From: Flaviflexus salsibiostraticola
GTDB taxonomy: Bacteria > Actinomycetota > Actinomycetes > Actinomycetales > Actinomycetaceae
Reading direction: 5' to 3'
NCBI RefSeq assembly: GCF_003952265.1
Contig: NZ_CP034438.1
Location: 744,001 to 808,000 of the forward strand
DNA length: 64,000 nucleotides
Within the stretch, counting starts at the first letter, position 1. The number at the start of each line of letters is the position of its first letter. The translations under genes were made by a program, and so were the position numbers. The notes under the pieces are model-generated. The model ran no database searches. It was not told the DNA's origin and saw nothing but the letters and a program-made list of their open reading frames with translations. This document shows, one piece after another, positions 1 to 8,525 of the stretch.

Positions 1-164
1 TGGCCAGCGAACGCGAGGCGAACCTCCTCGCCATCGCGACCGGCGCGCCGCTTCTCTCAATCGAGCGGACGGCCTACGACGCCTCCGGGGACATCGTCGA
101 GTTCGGCAGGCACGTCTACGACGCAACCCAGTACAACATCACGATCCCCCTCGTTGCGGACTGA
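1..164 (+). CDS. GntR-family transcriptional regulator, C-terminal end (partial)
   Basis: Only the last 53 codons are in the window; the frame in phase with base 3 ends at TGA 162-164. The visible text (SIERTAYDASGDIVEFGRHV, then YDATQYN) is the typical end of a UTRA effector-binding domain, in which the ligand-sensing half of HutC-type GntR regulators finishes with a conserved ERT.YD..G..VE..R..Y pattern. The gene lies directly upstream of, and on the same strand as, a carbohydrate-catabolic cluster, so it is probably the local sugar-responsive repressor. The DNA-binding half is outside the window, so subfamily and ligand cannot be given. Confidence 0.75.
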   Translation, partial: ASEREANLLAIATGAPLLSIERTAYDASGDIVEFGRHVYDATQYNITIPLVAD

Positions 165-197
165 CGCAGTCTCGGGATACGTCGCGCGGCCCCAGCA

Positions 198-231
198 GAC
201 AAGGACGCTTTGTCATAACAATTACTTGACA
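198..231. promoter_or_regulatory. Candidate operator dyads upstream of the transaldolase gene
   Basis: Two overlapping short inverted repeats are visible: GACAA at 198-202 facing TTGTC at 210-214, and TGTCA at 211-215 facing TGACA at 227-231. The second overlaps the -35 box of the promoter at 226-254. They are plausible binding sites for the GntR regulator ending at 164, but the arms are only 5 bp, so this is inference from position. Confidence 0.35.
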
Positions 232-254
232 GGGCTCGGCCATGTACCTAACCT
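226..254 (+). promoter_or_regulatory. Sigma-70-type promoter for the sugar-catabolic cluster
   Basis: A perfect -35 TTGACA (226-231), a 17-base spacer and a -10 TAACCT (249-254) precede the transaldolase gene. With initiation near 261, the mRNA carries a short leader containing AAAGGAG just before the ATG at 291. Confidence 0.75.
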
Positions 255-290
255 GGGGCCAAAATCTTCCCGGCCGGCAAAGGAGCAGAC

Positions 291-1370
291 ATGGGCGGTT
301 TCCGCTACACCGAGGGACCTCTTCTCGACGCGACGCGCCGGTTCGACACTGTGCTGTGGAACGATTCGTCGGATCTCGACGAGCTGAGCCTGTCCCTCAC
401 ATTCGGCGGTGTCGGCGCGACGTGCAATCCCGCGATCGCCTACACGACGCTGAGCACACGCCGCGACCTGTGGAATCCGCGCATCAGGACCATCGCCGAT
501 GAGCACCCGACGTGGGGTGAGTCGCGGATCGCCTGGCAGGCGATCAAGGACATGTCGGTCGAGGCGGCTGCGCTTCTCAGGCCCGCCTTCGAGGCGTCGG
601 GGGGACGTGATGGTCGGCTCTCCATGCAGACGGACCCGCGCCTCATGCGCGACGCGGCGGCCCTCGCCGATCAGGCCGAGGAGTTCCACCGGCTCGCCGA
701 CAACATTGTCGTCAAGATTCCGGCGACGAAGACCGGCCTTGAGGCGATCGAGGAGGCGACGGCGCGCGGCGTCTCGATCAACGTGACCGTGTCGTTCTCC
801 GTGCCGCAGGCGGTCGCCGCCGCCGAGGCCATCGAGCGTGGACTCGAGACGCGCATGCGGGCCGGACACGACGTCTCGCACATGGGCCCCGTTGTCACGA
901 TTATGGTCGGCAGGCTCGATGACTGGCTCAAGGCCGTCGTCGCACGCGACCGCATCTTCATCGATCATTCCGCCCTCGACTGGGCCGGCATCGCCACCGT
1001 CAAGAAGACCTATGGGATCTTCCAGGAGCGCAGATTCACCCCGCGGCTGCTCGTCGCGGCCTTCCGCAACCCACTCCAGTGGGCCGAGTTCCAGGGCGGT
1101 GACCTCGTCGTCTCTCCGCCCTTTGCGTGGCAGACGCTCATCAACGACTCCGACTACGTCGTCGAGGAGCGCATGTCAGTGCCCGTCCCCGATCACGTCA
1201 TCGACCAGCTCCGCCGCATCCCTGATTTCGTGCGGGCCTACGATGAGGACGGGATGACCATCGACGAGTTCGAGAGCTTCGGACCGTCCGCGCGCACACT
1301 GCGCCAGTTCCTCGAGGCCGACAACGACCTCGACGTGCTCGTCCGAGATATTCTCCTGCCCGCCCAGTAG
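291..1370 (+). CDS. Transaldolase family protein
   Basis: This 359-residue protein is a transaldolase-type Schiff-base aldolase that transfers dihydroxyacetone units between sugar phosphates in the cytoplasm. Family signatures are in order: FGGVGATCNP near residues 38-47, SMQTDPR at 111-117, VKIPATKTG from 141 with Lys142 as the expected Schiff-base lysine, and NVTVSFS at 164-170. AAAGGAG stands 6 bases before the ATG. It does not look like the pentose-phosphate housekeeping Tal, which sits with tkt; here it leads a cluster with a sugar dehydrogenase, an IolE-like isomerase and a class II aldolase, so a dedicated sugar or polyol catabolic role is likely. The substrate cannot be read from the sequence. 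Confidence 0.85.
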   Translation: MGGFRYTEGPLLDATRRFDTVLWNDSSDLDELSLSLTFGGVGATCNPAIAYTTLSTRRDLWNPRIRTIADEHPTWGESRIAWQAIKDMSVEAAALLRPAFEASGGRDGRLSMQTDPRLMRDAAALADQAEEFHRLADNIVVKIPATKTGLEAIEEATARGVSINVTVSFSVPQAVAAAEAIERGLETRMRAGHDVSHMGPVVTIMVGRLDDWLKAVVARDRIFIDHSALDWAGIATVKKTYGIFQERRFTPRLLVAAFRNPLQWAEFQGGDLVVSPPFAWQTLINDSDYVVEERMSVPVPDHVIDQLRRIPDFVRAYDEDGMTIDEFESFGPSARTLRQFLEADNDLDVLVRDILLPAQ

Positions 1371-1429
1371 CAGGGCCGCGCAGACCTATGCTTGACGTAT
1401 CCCACCCGCCTAGAGAATCGACTGCTCAC

Positions 1430-2410
1430 GTGATCAAGATTGGCATCATCGGCGCCGGCCGCATCGCCCACGTCCATGCGAGGTCCGTGCTGAACCATCC
1501 GGATACAGCGCTCACGGCCGTCATGGAGCCGAACCCCTCCTCCGCAGCGGCGTTCGCCCAGACCTACGGCGCCCGACCCGCCGACCAGATCGAGGAGCTG
1601 TTCGACCAGGTCGATGCCGTCATCGTCTGCTCCCCCACCTCCTTCCATCCCGAGCACATCCTGGCGGCGGCCCGGGCCGGCAGGCCGGTCCTCTGCGAGA
1701 AGCCCGTCGCCGCAGACCTCGCCGAGGTCGACGCGCTCGAGACCGCTCTCGCGGGCCTGGATTCGACGGTCATGATCGGTTTCAACCGACGCTTCGACCC
1801 GTCCTTCGCCCGCATCCACGAGCTCACCCAGTCCGGTGCCATCGGCGCGGTCGAGCAGGTCACCATCATCTCCCGGGATCCGGCCCCGCCGCCCGTCGAC
1901 TACATCCCGACCTCCGGTGGGATCTTCAAAGACATGACGATCCATGATTTCGATATGGCGCGCCACTTCCTCGGCGACATCGTCTCCGTCGTCGCCATCG
2001 GCCAGAACCTCGACCCCGCCCTCGCCCAGACGGGCGACTTCGATGGCGCCGTCATCACGCTCGTCAACGCTGAGGGCAGGACCGCGACCATCACGAACTC
2101 CAGGCATTGCGCGGCCGGCTACGACCAGCGGCTCGAGGTGTTCGGCGAGCGCGGCACGCTCAATGCCGACAATGTTCGCCCGACGACGGTGAGGGTGTCG
2201 AACGCGGAGCTCACCGATGCTCAGGACCCCTACCTCGACTTCTTCCTCACCCGCTACGAAGAGGCCTACATCCGGGAGCTCGACGAATTCCTGCGTGCGC
2301 TGGCCGAGGGCAGGCAGCCCACCCCGACGATCGAGGACGGCCGCAGGGCGCTCGAGATCGCGGAGGCGGCCGAGAGGTCCGCCCGCACGGGCACCATCGT
2401 CACACTCTGA
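1430..2410 (+). CDS. Gfo/Idh/MocA-family oxidoreductase, inositol 2-dehydrogenase-like
   Basis: An NAD(P)-dependent sugar or polyol dehydrogenase of the Gfo/Idh/MocA family. The N-terminal Rossmann segment IKIGIIGAGRIA gives the dinucleotide fold; CEKPVA near residue 90 is the conserved EKP motif; GFNRRFDPSF near 117 and KDMTIHDFDM near 170 match the catalytic region of IolG-type enzymes. The frame is open back to an ATG at 1388, but homologues begin right before the Rossmann strand, so the GTG at 1430 is preferred; neither start has a good Shine-Dalgarno. The next gene's start lies 16 bases past its stop, and the context (transaldolase, IolE-like protein, aldolase) suggests oxidation of inositol or a related polyol; the true substrate is uncertain. 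Confidence 0.8.
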   Translation: MIKIGIIGAGRIAHVHARSVLNHPDTALTAVMEPNPSSAAAFAQTYGARPADQIEELFDQVDAVIVCSPTSFHPEHILAAARAGRPVLCEKPVAADLAEVDALETALAGLDSTVMIGFNRRFDPSFARIHELTQSGAIGAVEQVTIISRDPAPPPVDYIPTSGGIFKDMTIHDFDMARHFLGDIVSVVAIGQNLDPALAQTGDFDGAVITLVNAEGRTATITNSRHCAAGYDQRLEVFGERGTLNADNVRPTTVRVSNAELTDAQDPYLDFFLTRYEEAYIRELDEFLRALAEGRQPTPTIEDGRRALEIAEAAERSARTGTIVTL

Positions 2411-2425
2411 ATGGAAGGACACCAC

Positions 2426-3286
2426 ATGAGGATTGCAGGAGCCCCCATCTCGTGGGGAGTGTGTGAGGTGCCGGGCTGGGGTCACCAGATGTCGCCGGAC
2501 CGGGTGCTGGCGGAGATGAAGAGTATCGGCCTCACCGCGACCGAATTCGGACCGCAGGGCTGGCTGCCGGCCGACCCGCAGGCCCGGGCCGAGGCCGTCG
2601 CCCGGCACGGGCTGGAACCGGTGGGCTCCTTCTTCCTCGCGGTCATGCACGATCCCGACATCGACCCGCTCCCGCAGGTCGAGAAGGAACTCGATGCCTT
2701 CGACGCGGCCGGGGGTTCCTATCTTGTCCTCGCCGCGGACTCGGGACGAGAGGGCTATGACGATCGCCCTGTCCTCGACGAGACGGGCTGGTCGACGCTC
2801 TTCGCCACCATGGATCGCATCACCCGCGCGTGCGAGCAGCGCGGTGTCGAGGCCTGCATCCACCCTCACTGGGGCACCATGGTCCAGAACGTCGATGAGG
2901 TCATCCGGGTTCTCGACCATTCGTCGGTCGGACTCTGCCTCGACACGGGCCACCTCACGTGCGGCGGCGCCGATGTCGTTGAGCTGACGAAGACCTACGC
3001 GGACCGCGTCTCGATCGTCCACGCCAAGGACGTGCGCACATCGATCTCAGACCGGCTTCTCGCCGAGGAGATCACCTGGAGCGAGGGAATCCGGGCCGGC
3101 ATGTTCGCCCCCGTCGGCCAGGGCGATATCGACTTCGAGACGATTGCGGCAATGCTGGAGCAGGCGGGCTTCGACGGGTACTACGTCCTCGAGCAGGACA
3201 TTATGCTGACCGAGGAGCCCGCCGAGGGTGAGGGACCGATCGAGAGCGCCCGCGCCTCCCTCGACGCCCTGCGCGCACTGGCCTGA
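2426..3286 (+). CDS. Sugar phosphate isomerase/epimerase, IolE-like (inosose dehydratase family)
   Basis: A 286-residue TIM-barrel protein of the AP-endonuclease-2/xylose-isomerase-like fold. The opening MRIAGAPISWGVCEVPGWG is very close to the start of myo-inosose dehydratases (IolE). Metal-binding acidic and His positions are suggested by ATEFGP, CLDTGH and YVLEQD. An in-frame ATG exists at 2411, but GGAAGGA sits 6 bases before the ATG at 2426 and the family begins there. It is adjacent to the dehydrogenase and presumably acts on its keto product. Whether it dehydrates inosose or isomerises another keto-sugar is not settled by sequence. Confidence 0.8.
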   Translation: MRIAGAPISWGVCEVPGWGHQMSPDRVLAEMKSIGLTATEFGPQGWLPADPQARAEAVARHGLEPVGSFFLAVMHDPDIDPLPQVEKELDAFDAAGGSYLVLAADSGREGYDDRPVLDETGWSTLFATMDRITRACEQRGVEACIHPHWGTMVQNVDEVIRVLDHSSVGLCLDTGHLTCGGADVVELTKTYADRVSIVHAKDVRTSISDRLLAEEITWSEGIRAGMFAPVGQGDIDFETIAAMLEQAGFDGYYVLEQDIMLTEEPAEGEGPIESARASLDALRALA

Positions 3287-3422
3287 TCAGCGGGCACGGC
3301 CCGTTTCCCGATCCGGCACAGCGTCTGGCCCGACCAGAGTTGCGGCACTGAGGTCGGCACGGCCCACTGGCGTCCTCTATCTCACAGGACCGACCGCCCA
3401 TCGGTCGATGTTCAGACAGGGC

Positions 3423-3428
3423 TAGACT
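3423..3428 (+). promoter_or_regulatory. -10 element upstream of the class II aldolase gene
   Basis: TAGACT matches the actinobacterial TANNNT -10 box. Initiation near 3435 would leave a roughly 45-base leader ending in AAAGGAG before the ATG at 3480. No good -35 is seen. The rest of 3287-3479 shows no gene. Confidence 0.45.
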
Positions 3429-3479
3429 GGTATGAGACGCGGCGAAGTCGCCGCCGAACCAAACTGCAAAGGAGCCGTT

Positions 3480-4337
3480 ATGCTGATCAGCCTCAAGGAA
3501 GCCCTCGACTACGCGGAGAGGAATGACTGCGGTATCGCCGCCATCAACACGCCGACGTACGAGATGCTGCTCGCGACGGTGCGTGTGGCCGAGCGCCGCA
3601 ATGTTCCGATCATCATCCAGCACGCCGAGGTCCATGAGCCGATCAACACGATCGAAGATATCGGTCCGGTCATGGTCGAGCTCGCGAAGCGCTCGACCGC
3701 ACCGATCGTCGTCCACGTCGACCACGGCGAGTCGTTCGATTACGTCAGGCGCGGCTTCGACGTCGGCTTCAACTCGGCGATGATCGACGCCTCGCGCATG
3801 CCCTACGAGGACAACCTCGCGGTCACGCAGCAGGTTGTCGCACTGGCGAACGAGTATGGCTACGGCGTCGAGGCGGAGCTGGGCGTCATGCCCGGCCGCG
3901 AGGACGGCTCCCAGTCGACATCGTCCGATCCGGAGATGCTGTACACGGACCCGGAGATGGCGGAGGCATTCGTCCGCGACTCCGGCGTCACCGCACTCGC
4001 GTGCTCCTTCGGCACCGTCCACGGCCTCTACAAGGCTGAGCCGCACCTCAACTTCGAGCTCATCAGCGAGCTGCGGGAGCGCACTGGCGTACCGATCGTC
4101 ATGCATGGCGGGTCCGGCCTGAGCGAGGCCGAGTACCTCGAGTGCATCAAGCGAGGCGTGCGCAAGATCAACTACTACACGTACGCGGACAAGGCCGCCC
4201 TCGAGGCCGTTCAGCAGCTCCTCGAGCAGACGCCCGATACGTACACGTTCTCCCCGCTGACCGTCGCCGCGACGCGGGCAGTCGAGGCGAACATCGAACA
4301 GCTCGTCGACGTCCTCTACCGGGGCGCTGCCAGCTGA
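3480..4337 (+). CDS. Class II (zinc) fructose-bisphosphate aldolase family protein
   Basis: A 285-residue class II aldolase, cleaving a keto-sugar (bis)phosphate to DHAP plus an aldehyde. Zn and substrate ligands are recognisable: VVHVDHGES with Asp81/His82, EAELG with Glu133, FGTVHG with His181 and VMHGGSG with His209. An upstream in-frame ATG at 3432 is rejected because AAAGGAG lies 6 bases before the ATG at 3480, which also fits family length. It resembles the IolJ/KbaY/GatY branch more than the glycolytic Fba, and it closes the sugar-catabolic cluster. It has its own putative -10 (3423-3428) and is followed by a strong hairpin. Confidence 0.85.
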   Translation: MLISLKEALDYAERNDCGIAAINTPTYEMLLATVRVAERRNVPIIIQHAEVHEPINTIEDIGPVMVELAKRSTAPIVVHVDHGESFDYVRRGFDVGFNSAMIDASRMPYEDNLAVTQQVVALANEYGYGVEAELGVMPGREDGSQSTSSDPEMLYTDPEMAEAFVRDSGVTALACSFGTVHGLYKAEPHLNFELISELRERTGVPIVMHGGSGLSEAEYLECIKRGVRKINYYTYADKAALEAVQQLLEQTPDTYTFSPLTVAATRAVEANIEQLVDVLYRGAAS

Positions 4338-4343
4338 TCAGAC

Positions 4344-4384
4344 GTGAGGGGGCGGGTGCAGTTCACTGCACCCGCCCCCCTCAC
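4344..4384. terminator. Bidirectional intrinsic terminator
   Basis: An 18-bp nearly perfect inverted repeat (one bulged C) with a TTCA loop lies between two convergent genes, 6 bases after the aldolase stop and 7 bases before the reductase stop. It can serve both strands; no long T-run follows, as is common in high-GC genomes. Confidence 0.8.
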
Positions 4385-4391
4385 GCGTGGA

Positions 4392-5483
4392 TCAGCTCCG
4401 CACAAGACCTCGATGGTAGGGCTGGGCAAACTCGGGCTTCTCGCGGAGCCTCGTCCGCCAGGCCTGGAGCACATAGGGATCTGACAGGAGCACGCGGCCG
4501 AGCATGACAACCTCCGCGCTCTCACGCACGATCTGCTCGGCCTGAACCGCTTCGGTGATGAGTCCGACCGTGCCCCGCGGCACGCCCGCACCCGCGAGTT
4601 CGCGAGCGAAGCGAACCTGATAGCCCGGACCGGCCGGGATCCTCACATCGGGAAGATTGCCGCCGGACGAGACATCAACAAAGTCGAGGCCGAGGGCCTT
4701 CGCCTCGCGAACGAAGGCGGCTGTCTCCGCCACCGTCCATCCCGTCCGCGCATCGCCGACGAACTCGCACCAATCGGTCGCGGAGACGCGGATGGCGAGG
4801 GCGCCCGGGACTTCGCGCCGAACGGCGCGGATGACCTCAAGCGGGAACGCGGTCCTGTTCTCCCCGCCCCAACGGTCGGTGCGGGTGTTCGACAGCGGCG
4901 ACATGAACTCGTGGAGCAGGTATCCGTGGGCGCCGTGCAGCTCGATGATCTCGAAGCCCGCCTCGACCGCCCTGCGGGCCGCCTGCGCGAAGGCATCGAT
5001 GAGGGCCTCGATCTCGTCCCCGGTCAGCTCGCGCGGGTCGGTGTAGACGTCCGCAAAGGGGATCGGCGACGGCGCGACCGGCTGCCAGCCGATCTCTGAA
5101 TCCGCCGGGTAGAGGAGAGCCTGCTCCTCCCACGGGCGCGGGCCGGAGGCCTTCCGGCCGGCATGGCCGAGCTGAATGCCGGGCACGGCACCCGTCGACC
5201 TGATGAGATCCGCGAGGCGGGTGAACGAGGGGATCTGCTCATCGCTGTGCAGCGACAGATCGTAGGGGGAGATCCTGCCATCGGCCGTGACGGCTGTCGC
5301 CTCAACGATGACGGCGCCGACGCCGCCCCACCCGCGAGACGCATAGTGGACGACATGCCAGTCGTTGGGCCTTCCCATCTCCTCCCCCGACGGCTGCGCC
5401 GAGTACTGGCACATCGGTGACATCCACGCCCGGTTGCGCACGGTCACCGGACCGACGGTGATGGGGCTGAAGAGCTGCGACAC
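4392..5483 (-). CDS. NADH:flavin oxidoreductase, Old Yellow Enzyme family (NamA/YqjM-like)
   Basis: A 363-residue FMN-dependent ene-reductase. It begins with LFSPITVGPVTVRNRAWMSPMCQY, with the MCQYSA segment typical of YqjM-type enzymes, and contains GIQLGHAGRKAS, ELHGAHGYLLHEF and SPLSNTRTDRWGG with the usual FMN and substrate His/Asp/Arg residues. It reduces activated C=C bonds with NAD(P)H; the physiological substrate is not predictable. The GTG start has AAGGAG 5 bases before it. A perfect 10-bp palindrome (5502-5511) sits just upstream and may be an operator. It is monocistronic by position. Confidence 0.88.
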   Translation of the reverse strand: MSQLFSPITVGPVTVRNRAWMSPMCQYSAQPSGEEMGRPNDWHVVHYASRGWGGVGAVIVEATAVTADGRISPYDLSLHSDEQIPSFTRLADLIRSTGAVPGIQLGHAGRKASGPRPWEEQALLYPADSEIGWQPVAPSPIPFADVYTDPRELTGDEIEALIDAFAQAARRAVEAGFEIIELHGAHGYLLHEFMSPLSNTRTDRWGGENRTAFPLEVIRAVRREVPGALAIRVSATDWCEFVGDARTGWTVAETAAFVREAKALGLDFVDVSSGGNLPDVRIPAGPGYQVRFARELAGAGVPRGTVGLITEAVQAEQIVRESAEVVMLGRVLLSDPYVLQAWRTRLREKPEFAQPYHRGLVRS

Positions 5484-5501
5484 TGAATCTCCTTATCTGA
5501 T

Positions 5502-5511
5502 GGTCATGACC
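5502..5511. promoter_or_regulatory. Palindrome in the 5' region of the OYE gene, candidate operator
   Basis: GGTCATGACC is a perfect 10-bp palindrome about 10 bases upstream of the AAGGAG of the reductase gene. OYE genes are often under redox- or electrophile-sensing repressors (TetR/MarR/HxlR types), but no regulator gene adjoins, so this is a positional guess. Confidence 0.3.
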
Positions 5512-5579
5512 TGACCGCGAGGCCCGGCGCACTGCCGGACCGTTGATGACCGTCCGAGGCGATGTTCCTGGACGGAGGA

Positions 5580-6392
5580 CTATGCCCACGGCTGGAATGG
5601 CGCGACGTCGGCCACGTCGACCGTGGGAACGTCCATGACCGGCGCGATTGTATCCACCCACAGCTGCGCCCAGTGCTGGTAGGCGTGGGTATTGGGGTGG
5701 AAGAAATCCGAGGAGTGATAGCTGAAGAGGTAGGACGACAGCGGCAGTCCCGAGGTGAAGTCCTCGAGCGGCACGTGGTGGTGGCCGTCGCGATCCGAAT
5801 AGATCCGGATGAGCTCAGAGATCTCCCTGGCCCTGCGTCCGTGCGGAGTCGGGCCGAAGCTCGGCACGTCGGCGACGTAGGTGCCCGGAGGCAGCGCAGT
5901 CGTCATTGCCTGGACGAACTCCGCCATCGTCGACCCGTCGAGACGATAGCCGACATCGTTGCCGCCCACCTCGCACGTGACAATGTCGGGGATGATCCCC
6001 TCGTGGCGCTCCAGACCCTTGAGGGACATGAGCTGGTGGGTGAGGACGGAGGGGATGACAGCACCGGAGACCGAGAGGTTGATGAGGGCGACGTCGCGTC
6101 CTGTCATATCCTCGAGCGCGGCCGCCAGCCTCGGCACGTAGCCGTCGACGACTGAACTCGCCCCAAGCCCCTGTGCCGCCGAGTCCCCGAGCGCGACGTA
6201 GATGAGCGGATCAGGCAGGCCGGAACGCCGGTTTCTCTCGAGCTTGCCGATGACTGCGAGGTTCGTGCGCTCCCAGAAGCGCGCATACGGCCTGCGCTGG
6301 TCGGAGACCCGCCGGGCCCTGCGGGCCAGCACCTGTGATCCTGCGAGCAGCGCGCCCGCGCCCCACAGTGCGGCTCGTGTCCGTCCCGCCAT
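5580..6392 (-). CDS. SGNH/GDSL hydrolase family protein
   Basis: A serine hydrolase (lipase/esterase-like) of the SGNH fold. Block I is YVALGDSAAQG with the nucleophile Ser, block III is CEVGGNDVG, and block V is SDFFHPNTHAY with the catalytic Asp-His pair. The N-terminus is hydrophobic (ALWGAGALLAGSQ) followed by an Arg-rich stretch, so it may be membrane-anchored. The frame extends to a GTG at 6416, but a -10-like TACGCT at 6419-6424 would start the transcript inside that codon region, so the ATG at 6392 preceded by GGGGGAG is preferred. Substrate unknown. Confidence 0.82.
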   Translation of the reverse strand: MAGRTRAALWGAGALLAGSQVLARRARRVSDQRRPYARFWERTNLAVIGKLERNRRSGLPDPLIYVALGDSAAQGLGASSVVDGYVPRLAAALEDMTGRDVALINLSVSGAVIPSVLTHQLMSLKGLERHEGIIPDIVTCEVGGNDVGYRLDGSTMAEFVQAMTTALPPGTYVADVPSFGPTPHGRRAREISELIRIYSDRDGHHHVPLEDFTSGLPLSSYLFSYHSSDFFHPNTHAYQHWAQLWVDTIAPVMDVPTVDVADVAPFQPWA

Positions 6393-6426
6393 CACTCCCC
6401 CGCTTCCGTCACTCACCCAGCGTAGT

Positions 6427-7224
6427 TCAGGATTGTCTCATCTGCGCGAACACGCTGGCGTAGAGGCAGACGGCCGCCGCCGCCGACACGTTGAGCGATT
6501 CCGCCCTGCCGGGGATGGGAATGGCGACCGATTCGTCGACACGAGCGAGCAGGTCGGCGGCGAGCCCGCGCGCCTCGTTGCCGAGAACCCACAGCGTCGG
6601 ACGTCCGAGGTCAAGTCCGGATCCGCCGAGTGTGAGGCGCCCACTGCCATCGGCGCCGAGCACCTGCATGCCCTGCCGCTTCGCGCGAGAGATCACGGTC
6701 CGCGGGTCGGCGCCGCCGACGATCGGGAGATGGTATGTCGACCCTGCCGCGGATCGGATCACCTTCGGCGAGTTCGGATCGACCGAACCCGATCCGAAGA
6801 GGACTCCGGCTGCACCCACGGCATCGGCTGTACGAATGAGCGTGCCAGCATTGCCCGGGTCCTGCATCTCAACCGCGAGAATCGCGAGCGAGGCACCCTC
6901 GAGAACCTTCTCGACGGCCGGGACGGGGGCGGTGTTGAGAACGACGAGCACGCCCTGGCTGTCAGCCGTGATCTGGCCGAGCACCTTTGACGGGACCACA
7001 TGGGTCCAGTGGGGCTCTGCGAGCCGTGCGATGTCGGGATGCCGGTCGAGGGCCTCCTCGGTGATGACAATATCCCGGACGCGATCACCGGCCCACGTCA
7101 GGGCCTCGCGAGCGGACTGTGGTCCCTCGGCAATCTCCTGCGAATAGGCGGCCCGGTTCTTCGCCTGGTAGAGGCCCTGGATCTTGAGGAGCTGACCTGA
7201 GATCGAGTCGTGGTATCTGCGCAT
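6427..7224 (-). CDS. TrmH/SpoU-family RNA 2'-O-methyltransferase
   Basis: A 265-residue SPOUT-class enzyme that methylates a ribose 2'-hydroxyl in rRNA or tRNA using SAM. Motif 1 is NAGTLIRTADAVGA, motif 2 is LWVLGNEARGL, motif 3 is IPIPGRAESLNVSAAAAV; the N-terminal 80 residues form the L30e-like substrate-binding region expected in this family. In many actinobacteria such a gene directly follows rplT, as here, although a hairpin at 7246-7271 separates them. The exact target nucleotide (for example 23S G2251-like) cannot be assigned from the sequence alone. Confidence 0.88.
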   Translation of the reverse strand: MRRYHDSISGQLLKIQGLYQAKNRAAYSQEIAEGPQSAREALTWAGDRVRDIVITEEALDRHPDIARLAEPHWTHVVPSKVLGQITADSQGVLVVLNTAPVPAVEKVLEGASLAILAVEMQDPGNAGTLIRTADAVGAAGVLFGSGSVDPNSPKVIRSAAGSTYHLPIVGGADPRTVISRAKRQGMQVLGADGSGRLTLGGSGLDLGRPTLWVLGNEARGLAADLLARVDESVAIPIPGRAESLNVSAAAAVCLYASVFAQMRQS

Positions 7225-7245
7225 GCACTTCTTTCTGATATGAGA

Positions 7246-7271
7246 GAGGGGCCGGCTGATGCCGGCCCCTC
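7246..7271 (-). terminator. Hairpin after rplT (terminator or attenuator)
   Basis: A perfect 11-bp GC-rich stem with a 4-base loop begins about 10 bases after the rplT stop on the minus strand, ahead of the methyltransferase gene. It probably ends most infC-rpmI-rplT transcripts. Confidence 0.7.
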
Positions 7272-7281
7272 ACATGCAGTC

Positions 7282-7671
7282 TTAGGCTGCTTCGCCCTTC
7301 GGGGCGTTGACGTCCTCGGGGAGTGCGTTCTTCGCGGTCTCGACGAGCGCCTTGAAGGCGGCGGGCTCGTTGACGGCGAGCTCGGCGAGCATGCGGCGAT
7401 CAACCTCAACCTCGGCAAGCTTGAGGCCCTGCATGAACCGGTTGTAGGTCATGCCCTCGGCGCGGACGGCCGCGTTGATACGGGTGATCCACAGCTTGCG
7501 GAACTCGTTCTTACGGACCTTGCGGTCGCGGTAGTTGTAGACGAACGAGTGGGTGACCTGCTCCTTCGCCTTGCGGTAGAGGCGCGAGCGCTGGCCGCGG
7601 TAGCCGCTGGCCTGCTCGAGAACGGTGCGGCGCTTCTTGTGTGCGTTGACTGCGCGCTTGACACGTGCCAT
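7282..7671 (-). CDS. rplT: 50S ribosomal protein L20
   Basis: The first 60 residues ([20 protein letters not shown] then [19 protein letters not shown]) are unmistakable L20, which binds 23S rRNA early in large-subunit assembly. The 129-residue length is normal, with a short acidic C-terminal extension ending [11 protein letters not shown]. It is the last gene of the conserved infC-rpmI-rplT operon, 21 bases after rpmI, with an AAGGAG-type site upstream. Confidence 0.99.
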   Translation of the reverse strand: MARVKRAVNAHKKRRTVLEQASGYRGQRSRLYRKAKEQVTHSFVYNYRDRKVRKNEFRKLWITRINAAVRAEGMTYNRFMQGLKLAEVEVDRRMLAELAVNEPAAFKALVETAKNALPEDVNAPKGEAA

Positions 7672-7692
7672 GATCTGCTTCTCCTTTTCGGC

Positions 7693-7887
7693 CTAGCGGC
7701 CGAGCATCTTCTTGACGTTCTTGGCGTCTGCCGGGCTGACGACCTGGTCCTTCGACAGGCGGCGGGTGCGACGCGACGGCTTGTGCTCGAGGAGGTGGCG
7801 CTTGCCGGCCCTCTCGCGCATGACCTTGCCGGATCCAGTCACGCGGAAGCGCTTCTTGGCACCGGAGTGCGACTTCATTTTAGGCAT
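7693..7887 (-). CDS. rpmI: 50S ribosomal protein L35
   Basis: A 64-residue basic protein; [20 protein letters not shown] is the L35 signature. It lies between infC and rplT, the order conserved through most bacteria. AAAGAGGAAA precedes the ATG. Confidence 0.98.
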   Translation of the reverse strand: MPKMKSHSGAKKRFRVTGSGKVMRERAGKRHLLEHKPSRRTRRLSKDQVVSPADAKNVKKMLGR

Positions 7888-7937
7888 AGATGTTTCCTCT
7901 TTCGTTGGCCGCGGGGATCACCCACGGGCAGGGAGTG

Positions 7938-8522
7938 CTACTCGGACTTCTGAGCCCGGCGTGCTTCGCGCTCCGCCTCACGACGGCGGCGCTGGTCGGA
8001 CTTGGCCTCGGACTTCTTCTTGACAGGCGCGATCACCATCACCATGTTCCTGCCATCCTGGCGGGGGTGTGATTCGACGGTGCCGAGCTCAGCCAGATCC
8101 TCTGCCATTCTCTGCAGCAGCTTGACTCCCATTTCGGGTCGGGACTGTTCGCGTCCACGGAACTGGATCATCACCTTGACCTTGTCGCCACCGTTGAGGA
8201 ACCGCTCTGCGTGGCCCTTCTTGGTCTCGTAGTCATGGGTGTCGATCTTGAGGCGAAGCCTGATCTCCTTCAGCTGCGTGTTCACCTGGTTACGGCGTGC
8301 ATCACGGGCCTTCATCGCGGCCTCGTACTTGTACTTGCCATAATCCATGAGCTTGGCAACCGGCGGTTCAGAGTTCGGTGCAACCTCGACCAGATCAAGA
8401 TTGGCTTCCTGTGCCAGCCGGAGTGCGTCTTCTACGCGGACGACACCGACCTGCTCGCCGGCGGGGCCGACAAGACGTACCTTGGGCACCCGAATCCGCT
8501 CATTGACTCTTGGTTCGTTGAT
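7938..8522 (-). CDS. infC: Translation initiation factor IF-3, probably with a non-AUG (ATC/ATT) start
   Basis: IF-3 binds the 30S subunit and discriminates initiator tRNA and start codons. The protein has the N-domain ([17 protein letters not shown]), the linker ([20 protein letters not shown]) and the C-domain ([12 protein letters not shown]), plus a charged actinobacterial tail. An apparent start GTG at 8487-8489 would delete the conserved [11 protein letters not shown] segment. That segment is in frame upstream and is preceded by AGAGGAG, 5 bases before an ATC at 8520-8522 (an ATT lies at 8523-8525). Rare start codons are a known autoregulatory hallmark of infC, because IF-3 itself rejects them, so the ATC/ATT start is preferred over GTG. 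Confidence 0.9.
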   Translation of the reverse strand: MNEPRVNERIRVPKVRLVGPAGEQVGVVRVEDALRLAQEANLDLVEVAPNSEPPVAKLMDYGKYKYEAAMKARDARRNQVNTQLKEIRLRLKIDTHDYETKKGHAERFLNGGDKVKVMIQFRGREQSRPEMGVKLLQRMAEDLAELGTVESHPRQDGRNMVMVIAPVKKKSEAKSDQRRRREAEREARRAQKSE

Positions 8523-8525
8523 AAT

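Noticed and set aside
1238..3022. A 594-codon minus-strand frame opposite the dehydrogenase and IolE-like genes
   Set aside because: Shadow of the plus-strand genes; low-complexity Arg/Asp/Gly composition and no motif.
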